NCBI GenBank assembly: GCA_963701955.1 | Contig: OY969694.1 | Location: 2,356,001-2,420,000 of the forward strand | Length of the DNA stretch: 64,000 bases | Direction: 5' to 3' | From: Bog-473 sp963701955 | GTDB lineage: Bacteria > Actinomycetota > Acidimicrobiia > Acidimicrobiales > RAAP-2 | Shown: one piece after another, positions 54,600-63,156 of the stretch | How the letters are laid out: every line of letters starts with the position of its first letter | Position numbering within the stretch: the stretch's first letter is position 1 | The notes under the pieces: model-generated | Database searches by the model: none | What the model saw: only the letters and a program-made list of their open reading frames with translations | Told to the model about the DNA's origin: nothing | Position numbers and translations under genes: made by a program

Positions 54600-55598
54600 T
54601 CAGGCCGAGCTCCAGACCAACGACGTCACGAAGACTGCGTAAGCCACCAGGATCACGACGCCGCTGCGCCGGCTGACACCCCTGCCCTGGTAGGCGAACA
54701 AGAGTGTGAGCACGGTCATCCCGACGTAGCACCCCGTGACGAACCGACCGTCGGCCGACACGTCACCGACACCGAGGAGTGCGGCGGGGAGGAGGAAGCC
54801 GACGGCGACGTTGAGGACGTTGCTGTTCAAGGCGGTGCTGAGCATGGCCGTCCCTCGCCCCCGGCGGGCCAGGTAGACGGCGGCCACGGCGTTCGGGAGG
54901 CTCGTCACGGCGGCCAGGAGCACGCCACCCACGATGATCGGCGGCACCGAGTGGGCCGTCCCGAGACGGGTCGCCGCCCGCTCCATCGCCACAGACGCGC
55001 CCACCACCACGATCACGGAGCCCACCAGGACCAGCGTGTCGGATCGTTGGGCTCGGGGTGCGAGGGCAGGGTGGAGCTCGAGCTCTTCCTCGGTCAGGGC
55101 CAACGAGAGCCAGCGCCTGATGCCCGTCGCGGTGTCCCGGTCCTGCCGCTCGCGCCGGGAGGCCGCGAGCACGACGTAGGGCACGAGCACGATGACGACC
55201 AGGACCAGCGCCAGGCCGGCTGGGACCACCCCGACCACGGCGAGCAGACAGGAGCCCGCGATCCACAACGAGACGGCACCGGTGAGAAGCACGACCCGGC
55301 GGTGCAGGGCGACGCCGCCGGCCACCACCGCGCCGAGGCCGATCAACGCGGCCAGGTTGAACACGTTGGACCCCACGATGACCCCCACGCCGACGTCGTG
55401 CTGGTGGCCGATCAAGGCTGTCACCGCAGAGGTGATCTCGGGCGCGTCCGCCGCCAGGGCGGCGATCAGGCCCAACATGGCCTCGGTGACGCCGAGCCGG
55501 TCGCCCATCCCCTCGATCCTCGACACCAGCATCCAGCTGGCGCCGAGGCTGACGAGCGCACTGACGCCGAAGACGGTCACTGCGACGAGGGTGGGCAC
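54600..55598 (-). CDS. Sodium/calcium exchanger family protein
   Basis: A 332-residue CaCA-type transporter. The two alpha-repeats are recognisable: AADAPEITSAVTALIG with GVIVGSNVFNLAALIG, and AAVTSLPNAVAAVYLA with ALNSNVLNVAVG. The acidic ion-binding Glu is present in the first repeat (APE) but the second has LPN, so ion stoichiometry or selectivity may differ from canonical exchangers. GTG 55598 fits the first span; convergent with the FtsX-like gene. Confidence 0.8.
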   Translation of the reverse strand: MPTLVAVTVFGVSALVSLGASWMLVSRIEGMGDRLGVTEAMLGLIAALAADAPEITSAVTALIGHQHDVGVGVIVGSNVFNLAALIGLGAVVAGGVALHRRVVLLTGAVSLWIAGSCLLAVVGVVPAGLALVLVVIVLVPYVVLAASRRERQDRDTATGIRRWLSLALTEEELELHPALAPRAQRSDTLVLVGSVIVVVGASVAMERAATRLGTAHSVPPIIVGGVLLAAVTSLPNAVAAVYLARRGRGTAMLSTALNSNVLNVAVGFLLPAALLGVGDVSADGRFVTGCYVGMTVLTLLFAYQGRGVSRRSGVVILVAYAVFVTSLVWSSA

Positions 55599-55666
55599 GG
55601 TCAAAGTCCTCTCGGGTCGGTCGTCTCTCCGTTGCCGACCAGACTTCCCGGCTCGCCGGGTCGAGC

Positions 55667-56467
55667 CTACGTCACGGGTCTGGTCAGTCGGACCAGCCGG
55701 TGATCGTCCGTGAAGAGGCGTCGCGCCAACGTCAGCGCCATGGCGGTGGCGGTCGTCGCCACGGCACCGAGGATCAGGAACATGACGGCCGCCTGGACGA
55801 GCACCGCGTCGATCGGCCTTTCGCCGGCCAGGATCAAGCCGGTCATCGCACCGGGGAGGAAGACAAGACCCACGGCCTTGGTCGACTCGATCTGCGTGGT
55901 CATGGCGGTGCGCAGGGCGTCCCTGACGTAGGGACGCGAGGCATCGTGCGAGGAGTGGCCGAGCGCCAGGCGAGCCTCGACCTCGGCCCGCTTGTCGGTG
56001 AGCTCGCCCACGACACGGCGGGCGGCCACGACCGTCGCGGTGAGCGAGTTGCCCACCACCATCCCGGCCAGGGGAACCACGGTGCGGGCGTTGGCCGGGA
56101 AGATTCCCAGTCCGAACAGCAGTGCCAGCGTCACCCCGGTGGCCAGTCCCAATGAGAGCAGGGCGAGGTTTCTCGCGCCCGGGATCTCCGGTGCCCGGCG
56201 ACGGATCGTCTCGGCGGCGAAAGCGACCATGAAGGCCACCCAGAGCCACGACACGACGAGGGGAACGTGAGGGCTGAGCACGACGGCAAGGAGCGCGCCG
56301 ACGGCCAGGAGCTGGGCGATCGCCCGGGCCGAGGCCCAGATCAGCGAGCGCTCCAACCCGAGGTGCTGCCAGGCCGAGATGGCCACCGCCACTCCGACCA
56401 ACGAGAGCGAGGCCACCAGGCCGAGCCACCCCACGTACCCCGTCGTCCCCGATGCCGCAAGCGTCAT
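55667..56467 (-). CDS. fetB: ABC permease of the FetB/YbbM (UPF0014) family
   Basis: A 266-residue protein with about seven spans and the family block PLAGMVVGNSLTATVVAARR and the later STKAVGLVFLPGAMTGLILAG. FetAB of E. coli is linked to iron export; here the csoR-led operon suggests a transition metal such as copper or iron. ATG 56467 is chosen because GAGGAGA lies 8 bases upstream. 46 bases after fetA. Confidence 0.85.
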   Translation of the reverse strand: MTLAASGTTGYVGWLGLVASLSLVGVAVAISAWQHLGLERSLIWASARAIAQLLAVGALLAVVLSPHVPLVVSWLWVAFMVAFAAETIRRRAPEIPGARNLALLSLGLATGVTLALLFGLGIFPANARTVVPLAGMVVGNSLTATVVAARRVVGELTDKRAEVEARLALGHSSHDASRPYVRDALRTAMTTQIESTKAVGLVFLPGAMTGLILAGERPIDAVLVQAAVMFLILGAVATTATAMALTLARRLFTDDHRLVRLTRPVT

Positions 56468-56513
56468 GTGCACGTCTCCTCGTCGGTCCGGCCGGCCCTG
56501 TGGTTGTCAACGT

Positions 56514-57173
56514 CTAGTGCGTCAGATACTGCGATGCGGTGTCCCCGGTGATGATCCGGCCTCCCATGAGCACGAAGACCTCCTCGGCGATCCTTCTGAC
56601 CTGGGCCAGGTCGTGGCTCACCCACAGCACGGTGAGTCCCTGGCGCACCAGCTCGGTCGAGAGCTCCTCGAGCACCCGCGTGGCCTCGGCGTCGAGAGAC
56701 GATGTGGGCTCGTCCATCAAGAGCACCTCGGGGTCGGTCAGCAGCGTGCGGGCCAGGCAGGCCCGTTGCGCCTCCCCGCCCGAGAGGGTGTCGCCCTGGT
56801 CGTCGAGATGCGCGGCCGGCAGCCCGACGCGCTCGAGCACCTCGACGTAAGCGGCGTCGGATGCCGGCCGCGCCGCGTGCAGGTTGTCCCGGACGGTCCC
56901 GGCAAAGAGTGTGGGTCGTTGGAACACCATGCCGACCCGGCGACGCAGCTCGAGGGGGTCGAGGGTCACGATGTCGGCGCCACGGAAGAGGACCCTTCCG
57001 CCGGTGGGAACCTCGAGCCGGTTGCAGAGGCGGAGCAGGGTGGTCTTGCCCGACCCCGACGGGCCCGTGAGCACGGTGATGCGGTGTTCGCTGATGTCGA
57101 GACTCACGTCGGAGAGGACGTCTTGGGTGACGAAGCGCACCGTCACGTGGTCGAAGGAGAAGACGGTTGTCAC
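56514..57173 (-). CDS. fetA: ABC ATP-binding protein of the FetA/YbbL type
   Basis: A 219-residue ATPase: Walker A TGPSGSGKTTLLRL, Q-loop FQRPTLFAG, signature LSGGEAQRACLARTLL, Walker B EVLLMDEPTSSLD and H-loop WVSHD. The GTG start at 57173 overlaps the upstream permease gene by 4 bases. Partner permease is fetB downstream. Confidence 0.88.
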   Translation of the reverse strand: MTTVFSFDHVTVRFVTQDVLSDVSLDISEHRITVLTGPSGSGKTTLLRLCNRLEVPTGGRVLFRGADIVTLDPLELRRRVGMVFQRPTLFAGTVRDNLHAARPASDAAYVEVLERVGLPAAHLDDQGDTLSGGEAQRACLARTLLTDPEVLLMDEPTSSLDAEATRVLEELSTELVRQGLTVLWVSHDLAQVRRIAEEVFVLMGGRIITGDTASQYLTH

Positions 57174-58507
57174 CGGTTGCCCGATGTGGAGGTGGCGTCG
57201 GCGGAGCCGTCGTGTGACTCGGCAAACGTCTCGGCGCAGTGGTCCGAGCAGAAGAACGTGCGCTCGCTGCCGTGGATGCGCACCGCAGGCGCGTGCGCGA
57301 TCTCGACCTGCATACCGCACACCGGATCGCGGGCGTACCCGTGTCCGGCACCGAGGCGGTCACGGTGGCGGTACAGCCAGTAGAGCACGGCAAAGAGGGC
57401 GAGGAAGACGAGGTTCAGGTAGGTGGTGTAGTTCCACGCAAAGCGGTCGGGCGCCACCGTGGTCGGGCGCATCGTCGGGACGAGCCCGGCGGCGCGGAAG
57501 AGTCCCTCGGTCACCAGTCCCGCCGTCGACATCAAGAGCCAGAAGACAGCGACCATGCGCAGCATCAGGCGTGGGCCGTAGTAGCGCCGATAGATCAACA
57601 GGAGGGGGAAGGTGATGAGATCGGCGAAGATGAACGAGATCACGCCGCCGAAGGAGATCCCACCCTTCCAGAGGGACGCGGCGAGGGGAACGTTCCCAAT
57701 GGAGCAGACGAAGCTGATGATGGCGATGAACGGCCCCACGACGACGTTCTCGAGACTCGTCCAGAAGCCGTGCCCGGTGACGAAGAGCGCCTGCCATGCC
57801 GAGGTCGGGACCACGACGGCCAGGAAGCCGGCCACGAGGTAGCCCACGACCAGCTCGCGCCGGAGCATAGTCAGGTCGGACATGGTCGCGGTGGCGCTGT
57901 CGGCCCAGTTGGAGGCGGAACGCAACCGCCGGGAGAGGGGCCGGACGGGTTCGTCGGGCACCGCGCCGCCGTCTGCCGTGGCGCCGCCGTCCGCCGCGCC
58001 GTGGTCGTGCCCGGGGGCGATGTCGGGACCACCGACGCGGGCACGGGCCTCGACGACGACACGACCGCGGAACCACAGGGCGCCGAGGCTGGCCAGCAGG
58101 ACGATCATGATGATCCCCCCGACGAACTCGCTGACGGCGAACTGCCACCCCATGAGGACGATGAGCACGATTCCGAGCTCGACCACCAGGTTGGTGGAGG
58201 CGAACATGAACACCATGGCGGCGATGTAGTCGGCCCCCTTGGCGAACAACGACTTGGCCATGGCCGAGGCAGCGTACGAACACGACGACGAGACCATCCC
58301 GTAGCCCGACGCCCGGACAATCGTCGTTGGCCGGCGGTCGCCCAGCCGGCGCTGCATGGCACCGCGGCTGACGAAGGTCTGCACGGCACCGGAGAGGCCG
58401 AAACCGAGGACCAGGGGCCAGAGGGTCTCCCAGAACATGAAGAAGCTCTCGCGCAGGGAGCGCCCCACGTCGACCAGCACGCCGGCGACGGCCATCGGCG
58501 GAATCAC
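57170..58507 (-). CDS. DUF318/ArsP-type permease with C-terminal YHS domain
   Basis: A 445-residue protein: about eight spans in two halves, with SSCSYAASAMAKSLF in the first and SFVCSIGNVPLAASLWKGG in the second (both Cys-containing, as in the COG0701/ArsP family), a His/Ala-rich cytoplasmic linker, and a C-terminal YHS domain ARDPVCGMQV ... TFFCSDHCAETF whose four-Cys/His set can bind metal. Likely exports a metal or metalloid with the YHS tail as carrier or sensor. Overlaps csoR and fetA by 4 bases each. Confidence 0.82.
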   Translation of the reverse strand: MIPPMAVAGVLVDVGRSLRESFFMFWETLWPLVLGFGLSGAVQTFVSRGAMQRRLGDRRPTTIVRASGYGMVSSSCSYAASAMAKSLFAKGADYIAAMVFMFASTNLVVELGIVLIVLMGWQFAVSEFVGGIIMIVLLASLGALWFRGRVVVEARARVGGPDIAPGHDHGAADGGATADGGAVPDEPVRPLSRRLRSASNWADSATATMSDLTMLRRELVVGYLVAGFLAVVVPTSAWQALFVTGHGFWTSLENVVVGPFIAIISFVCSIGNVPLAASLWKGGISFGGVISFIFADLITFPLLLIYRRYYGPRLMLRMVAVFWLLMSTAGLVTEGLFRAAGLVPTMRPTTVAPDRFAWNYTTYLNLVFLALFAVLYWLYRHRDRLGAGHGYARDPVCGMQVEIAHAPAVRIHGSERTFFCSDHCAETFAESHDGSADATSTSGNR

Positions 58508-58788
58508 GAGCGGACGAGTCGCCCGATGGCCGCGGTTGCCTCCGCCAGCTTCTCGGATGCTTCGTCCCCGCCCCGGCGCACGGCGTCAGAGACACAGTGA
58601 GCCAGGTGGTCCTCCAAGAGGGCCAGGGCCACGGCCTGGAGGGCCTTGGTGGCTGCCGAGACCTGCACCAGGACGTCGATGCAGTAGCGGTCGTCGGCGA
58701 CCATGCGCTCGATACCGCGGATCTGCCCCTCGACCTTGCGTAGGCGCTTGGTGATGGCGTCCTTGTCGTCGACGTACCCGGGCGGCAT
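58504..58788 (-). CDS. csoR: CsoR/RcnR/FrmR-family metal-sensing repressor
   Basis: A 94-residue all-helical repressor. The family Cys-His-Cys copper site is present: Cys in DDRYCIDVLVQ, then His and Cys in LLEDHLAHCV. The N-terminal KRLRKVEGQIRGIERMV is the conserved DNA-contact helix. AGGAGGT precedes ATG 58788. Copper(I) is the best guess because the site is Cys-His-Cys. It leads the operon and has its own operator at 58805. Confidence 0.92.
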   Translation of the reverse strand: MPPGYVDDKDAITKRLRKVEGQIRGIERMVADDRYCIDVLVQVSAATKALQAVALALLEDHLAHCVSDAVRRGGDEASEKLAEATAAIGRLVRS

Positions 58789-58804
58789 GGGACCTCCTGG
58801 AGAA

Positions 58805-58821
58805 ATACCCCCCTAGGGTAT
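58805..58821. promoter_or_regulatory. CsoR-type operator
   Basis: ATACCCCCCTAGGGTAT: six-base arms ATACCC/GGGTAT around CCCTA. This is the G/C-tract palindrome bound by CsoR proteins, 16 bases before the csoR start codon. It supports autoregulation of the whole metal operon, and it may also affect the divergent MFS gene at 58906. Confidence 0.85.
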
Positions 58822-58905
58822 CTGCTCGGGATCGTCGAGGTACGGTCTTGGGATGCAGGATCGGGGCGGGGTCGTGATCTGTGGACGGAGTGGTGGAACC
58901 TCGGC

Positions 58906-60363
58906 GTGAGGCGGATTGACTACAAGTGGCTGGTGGCCGTGGTGTTCGTGGCGGGCGTCTTCATGGATCTGCTCGACACGAGCATCGTGAACGTTGCCCT
59001 TCCCCGCCTCAGCCACCAGTTCGGCGCGAGCGTGAGCGAGGTCGAATGGGTGGTCCTGGGCTACCTCCTGGCGCTGGCGATCTCGATCCCCGCATCGGGT
59101 TGGTTCGGCGACCGCTTCGGGACCAAGCGTGTGTACCTCGTGGCGCTGGCGGCCTTCACCGGCGCGTCGGTGCTGTGCGGCCATGCGGGCTCGCTCACCG
59201 AGCTCACGGTGTTCCGGTTCGTGCAGGGCTTCGGCGGCGGGATGATGGTCCCGGTCGGGACGGCCATGCTCTACCGCGCCTTTCCACCCATCGAACGGGC
59301 CAGGGCATCGACGATCCTGATGATCCCGGTGGTGCTGGCGCCCATGCTCGGGCCGCTGATCGGGGGCTGGTTCGTCACGGACTACTCGTGGCGGTGGATC
59401 TTCTACCTCAACGTGCCCATCGGCGTCGTGGGATTCGTCGTCGGGGTCATCGGGCTGCGCGAGCACCGCGAGCCCGGGGCGGGCCGATTCGATCTCGCGG
59501 GGTTCCTGCTCTCGGGCGGTGGGCTCGCCGCCATCCTCTTCGCCCTGTCGCGCGGGCCGTCCCATGGGTGGGGTTCTCCCGGCGTGGTCGTTCCCGGAGT
59601 GTTGGGACTCCTGGCGTTCGCCCTCCTCGTCTGGGTGGAGCTGCACATCGACGAACCCATGCTCGCACTGAGGCTCCTCGGGGAACGGATGTTCCGGCGC
59701 GCCAACGTGGTCACGATGCTGTCCTTCGGAAGCTTCGTGGGGCTCCTGTTCCTGACGCCCCTCTTTCTCCAGGAGCTGCTCGGGTTGTCGGCCCTCCAGG
59801 CGGGGCTCGTCTTGTTCCCCCAGGCGATCGGTATGGTGATCACGAGCCAGGTGTGCGGGCGGATCTACCACACGATCGGACCTCGCCGTCTGCTGGTGTT
59901 CGGCCTGGCGTCGATGTCGATCGTGAGCCTCGGGCTGCTGACGGTCGACTTCAGCACGAGCCTGTGGACCATCAGGGGCATCATGTTCGCCCGCGGATTG
60001 GCGCTCGGGTTCGTCTTCGTACCGCTTCAGGCCGCGGCCTACGCCAACATCGAACCGGCCGACACCGGGCGAGCGACGGCCATCTTCGCGGCGCTGCGCC
60101 AGATCTCAGCCTCGCTCGGTGTGGCGATTCTCGCCACGGTGCTCGTCGAGGCGTCGTCACACTTCTCCGCGGGCGCTTCCGGACGGGCCGAGATGCGCCA
60201 GGCGTCGCTGAACGCCTTTCACTTCTCGTTCTTCGTCGGGTCGTGCATGATCATGCTGGCGGCGTGCGCCGCGCTGATGATTCGTGATCGTGACGCCGCG
60301 AACACAATGAGAGGCTACGTCGAGCGCGAGCCGACGCCTGAAGAGATCATCGGAGTCGAGTAG
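58906..60363 (+). CDS. DHA2-family MFS multidrug transporter
   Basis: A 485-residue, 14-span EmrB-type transporter: FMDLLDTSIVNVALPRL, motif A GWFGDRFGTKRVYL, and VLAPMLGPLIGGWFV. GTG 58906 lacks a strong ribosome binding site. Its 3' end overlaps the convergent marR-type gene by 17 bases, so that MarR protein may also affect it. Substrate unknown. Confidence 0.88.
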   Translation: MRRIDYKWLVAVVFVAGVFMDLLDTSIVNVALPRLSHQFGASVSEVEWVVLGYLLALAISIPASGWFGDRFGTKRVYLVALAAFTGASVLCGHAGSLTELTVFRFVQGFGGGMMVPVGTAMLYRAFPPIERARASTILMIPVVLAPMLGPLIGGWFVTDYSWRWIFYLNVPIGVVGFVVGVIGLREHREPGAGRFDLAGFLLSGGGLAAILFALSRGPSHGWGSPGVVVPGVLGLLAFALLVWVELHIDEPMLALRLLGERMFRRANVVTMLSFGSFVGLLFLTPLFLQELLGLSALQAGLVLFPQAIGMVITSQVCGRIYHTIGPRRLLVFGLASMSIVSLGLLTVDFSTSLWTIRGIMFARGLALGFVFVPLQAAAYANIEPADTGRATAIFAALRQISASLGVAILATVLVEASSHFSAGASGRAEMRQASLNAFHFSFFVGSCMIMLAACAALMIRDRDAANTMRGYVEREPTPEEIIGVE

Positions 60364-60829
60364 CGCTCTCGGGAGACTCCTCCATGGCCGTCAGCACCGC
60401 CTCCGCCGCATCCCCGACGGCGTCGAGTTGGCGGGGCGTGAGCCGGTCGACGAACAGGCGCCGCACCGCCTCGGCATGACTCGGGGCGGCCGCTTCGATC
60501 TCTTCCATTCCGTGTCTCGTCACGACCACGTAGGCGCCGCGGCGGTCCGAGTCACATTTCTCCTTCTTGACGAGGCCGCGGGCCTCCATGCGTGCCACCT
60601 GGTGCGAAAGCCTGCTCTTCTCCCAGCCGATCTGGCGGCCGAGCGCGAAGAGCCGCATCCTCCCGTCTGGCTGGTCCGTCAGGGCCACGAGCACCACATA
60701 GTCCGGGTACGACAGCGCGGAATGATCGGCCAGGTCCCGGCTGAGCTCGGCCGTCAGCCGCATCTGCATGAACTGAAGGGCTCGCCAGGCCCGCTCTTCG
60801 CGCTCGTCGAGCCATCGCGCATCTTCCAT
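60347..60829 (-). CDS. MarR-family transcriptional regulator
   Basis: A 160-residue winged-helix protein: LSYPDYVVLVALTDQPDGRM, recognition region LGRQIGWEKSRLSHQVARME and the wing KKEKCDSDRRGAYVVVT. ATG 60829 is chosen; an ATG-type start at 60883 is possible but lies inside the operator. The palindrome at 60871-60884 between it and the divergent yceI-type gene is its probable site. A Cys in the wing could make it redox-sensitive, which is a guess. Confidence 0.85.
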   Translation of the reverse strand: MEDARWLDEREERAWRALQFMQMRLTAELSRDLADHSALSYPDYVVLVALTDQPDGRMRLFALGRQIGWEKSRLSHQVARMEARGLVKKEKCDSDRRGAYVVVTRHGMEEIEAAAPSHAEAVRRLFVDRLTPRQLDAVGDAAEAVLTAMEESPESATRLR

Positions 60830-60870
60830 GCGATAGGAGCTTGACACCCACCCGGAGCGTACCGGGAATA

Positions 60871-60884
60871 GTTGATATGTCAAC
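60871..60884. promoter_or_regulatory. MarR-type operator between marR-like gene and yceI
   Basis: GTTGATATGTCAAC is an inverted repeat with 5-base arms GTTGA/TCAAC, of the TTGA-N4-TCAA shape common for MarR proteins. It lies between the divergent starts. Confidence 0.6.
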
Positions 60885-60937
60885 CAGGTTGTGCTCTATG
60901 CGAAGCACCATCCACCAGACCCGAGGAGGCATCACCG

Positions 60938-61498
60938 ATGACCATCACGACCACCCCTGACACAGCCCTGACCGGGACTTATGCAATCGATCCCACCCAC
61001 AGCCGCATCGGTTTCGTGGCTCGCCACGCCATGGTCACCAAGGTCCGCGGTTCGTTCAACGAGTTTGAGGGATCGGGCTACTTCGACGGCGAGGACCCGC
61101 AGAAGTCCCATCTGGCCCTGACGATCAAGGCAGCGTCCGTCGACACCCGCAACGAGGACCGCGACGCCCACCTGCGCAGCAACGACTTCTTCGACATGGA
61201 GAACTACCCGGAGATCTTGTTCGTGAGCACCGGTGTCGAGAAGCTCGACGAGGCGACCTACCGTGTCACCGGGGATCTGAGCATCAAGGGGGTTACCAAG
61301 CCGGTATCGGTTGATTTCGAATACACCGGCTCCGCGGTGGACCCGTACGAGAACCACCGGGTCGGCTTCGAGGGCCAGACCACGGTGAACCGCAAGGACT
61401 GGGGCGTGAATTGGAACGCCGCACTCGAGGCGGGTGGGGTGCTCGTGGGTGAGAAGGTCACCCTCGAGTTCGAAGTGTCCGCCATCAAGACGAACTGA
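60938..61498 (+). CDS. yceI: YceI family lipid-binding protein
   Basis: A 186-residue YceI beta-barrel: YAIDPTHSRIGFVARHAM, KVRGSFNEFEG, RNEDRDAHLRSNDFFDMENY and DLSIKGVTKPV. No signal peptide is visible, so this is a cytoplasmic form. YceI proteins bind isoprenoid-like or fatty lipids. ATG 60938 has AGGAGG upstream. Divergent from the marR-type gene and probably controlled by it. Confidence 0.9.
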   Translation: MTITTTPDTALTGTYAIDPTHSRIGFVARHAMVTKVRGSFNEFEGSGYFDGEDPQKSHLALTIKAASVDTRNEDRDAHLRSNDFFDMENYPEILFVSTGVEKLDEATYRVTGDLSIKGVTKPVSVDFEYTGSAVDPYENHRVGFEGQTTVNRKDWGVNWNAALEAGGVLVGEKVTLEFEVSAIKTN

Positions 61499-61587
61499 GC
61501 TGAACTGACCGCAGTGACCCTGTCGGGTGATCAACAGCCCGGCAGGGTCGCGGTTCAGACCCTCTGTTCAAGAAGAAAGGAACCGCT

Positions 61588-62109
61588 GTGTCCTTCTCTC
61601 CCGTCCGCCTCAACCACGCCGTGCTGTTCGTGGCCGACCTGGAGCGCTCGATCCAGTTCTACACCGACACCTTCGGCATGGAGATCATCGCCACCGAGCC
61701 CAGGGCCAATGCCGCGTTCTTGCGCCTGCCCCGATCGGGCAACCACCACGATCTCGGCCTCTTCGGAGTCGGTCCGTCCGGCGGACCCAAACGCCGAGGC
61801 GCGATCGGGCTGTACCATCTCGCTTGGCAGGTCGACACGATCGACGAGCTGGCCGAGGCACGAAGGACCCTGATCGAAATCGGGGCCCACGCCGGAGAGT
61901 CGAGCCACGGCGCCACCAAGAGCATCTACGGAGCGGATCCCGACGGCAACGAATTCGAGATCATGTGGATGCTGCCCCGGCCGAACTGGGGCGATTACGA
62001 GCATTCGGCGCCGATCGACCATCTGGATCTCGCCGCAGAGGTCGCACGCTGGACGGGGACGCAGACGGCAGGCCATATCGCCGGGGAGCCGGCGGGGGGA
62101 ACGACATGA
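61588..62109 (+). CDS. VOC-superfamily (glyoxalase/extradiol dioxygenase-like) protein
   Basis: A 173-residue protein with two paired beta-alpha-beta modules: LNHAVLFVADLERSIQFYTD begins the first, YHLAWQVDTIDELAEA and the metal-ligand-type Glu in DPDGNEFEIMW end the second. The His near the start (LNHAV) and Glu in NEFEIM suggest a mononuclear metal site. GTG 61588 follows AAAGGA. Substrate unknown. Confidence 0.85.
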   Translation: MSFSPVRLNHAVLFVADLERSIQFYTDTFGMEIIATEPRANAAFLRLPRSGNHHDLGLFGVGPSGGPKRRGAIGLYHLAWQVDTIDELAEARRTLIEIGAHAGESSHGATKSIYGADPDGNEFEIMWMLPRPNWGDYEHSAPIDHLDLAAEVARWTGTQTAGHIAGEPAGGTT

Positions 62110-62190
62110 GCGCGCTCTTCGCACCGGCTGTCGCGGCCCGGCGCTGATCGAAGGAAAGCAACGAGAGCGCGGACTGTGCCCTCCGGGAAA

Positions 62191-62950
62191 TCAGCACGTG
62201 GAGGACGGGATGGACGTGCCCGGTCCGACCGAGGGGTCGTCCACCACCCCCGCACCCGATGATCGAAGGATTGCTCCCAAGTGCACGACGTACCACACTC
62301 CCGCGCCAGGAAATCATCGACGCGATGCCAAAGGATCGAATCTGACCGTCCTCTTGGTAGACCACCCGTGCATTGGGTAATTCGTAGTAGCCCACGCTGT
62401 TGTCGCATACTCCGGGCGGGACCCAGTGGCCGAACCCCGAAGGCGCGGTCACCTCGAGCAGTCTTGCCGTGTTCGCGTCGTTGCCCAACAAGGCGTGGGC
62501 GGCCCCTATGTCGAGGGTGAAATCTTCCTCGAGGCGGTTGACGTAGTCGGACCTGGGGTTGTCGATCGTCTTCAACTGGAGGTAGGCCGATTCTGGGAAG
62601 TACGCCGGTTCCGCCATTGCGAACGAATCGGTGACGATGGCCCCGAAGAGATCACTCATCTCGCTCTCGAACTGAGGTGATTGGGTCGACGGGAATGCAG
62701 TCGTCTGCGGCAGGATCCCCGGATCTGTCGTTGTCGTGGTCGGCGGCAACGTTGTCGAAGTGGTTGTGGAGAGCAGGACAGGTCCTCCGCGATGCGGAGC
62801 CCCAGTGGCTTGGACGTTCGCTCGACCCCCATTTGCGACGACGTGCCACCCCCAGATTGCGGTACCGCCGCCGATGAGGACGCCCATCGCGACAAAGATG
62901 CCGAGCCGTCGCCTATGTCTCCGTCGTCCGCCGTCCTGATCATCTGCCAT
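62191..62950 (-). CDS. Membrane-anchored protein with Thr-rich linker (one apparent frameshift)
   Basis: An N-terminal basic cytoplasmic stretch (RRRHRRR), one span (about residues 17-36), a Ser/Thr/Pro linker (TTTSTTLPPTTTTTD) and a globular extracytoplasmic domain of unknown fold. The frame breaks near 62308: MISWRG reads through a GGG run, and dropping one G gives VWYVVHLGAIL and a short tail ending at 62191, about 252 residues. WYVVHLG fits better than the alternative frame, which becomes Arg/Pro-rich. Divergent from the lipoprotein gene at 63157. Confidence 0.65.
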
Positions 62951-63156
62951 CTTCCACCCGACATTTCTTGGATTCCGTCGGTCGTTACCGCGATACGTAC
63001 GTGATGCCCACACCGATGTGAAGGGTGGAGCGAGGCCTCCACGAGGAATTCCGGGCGGGCGCACGAGAGAACAACGCGGGTTCCCCCTGCATCAGCCTAC
63101 GGTGGCGAGGACGTGCCGAGAATGCCTGAACCCGAGCCCGCGAGTACGGTTCCATG

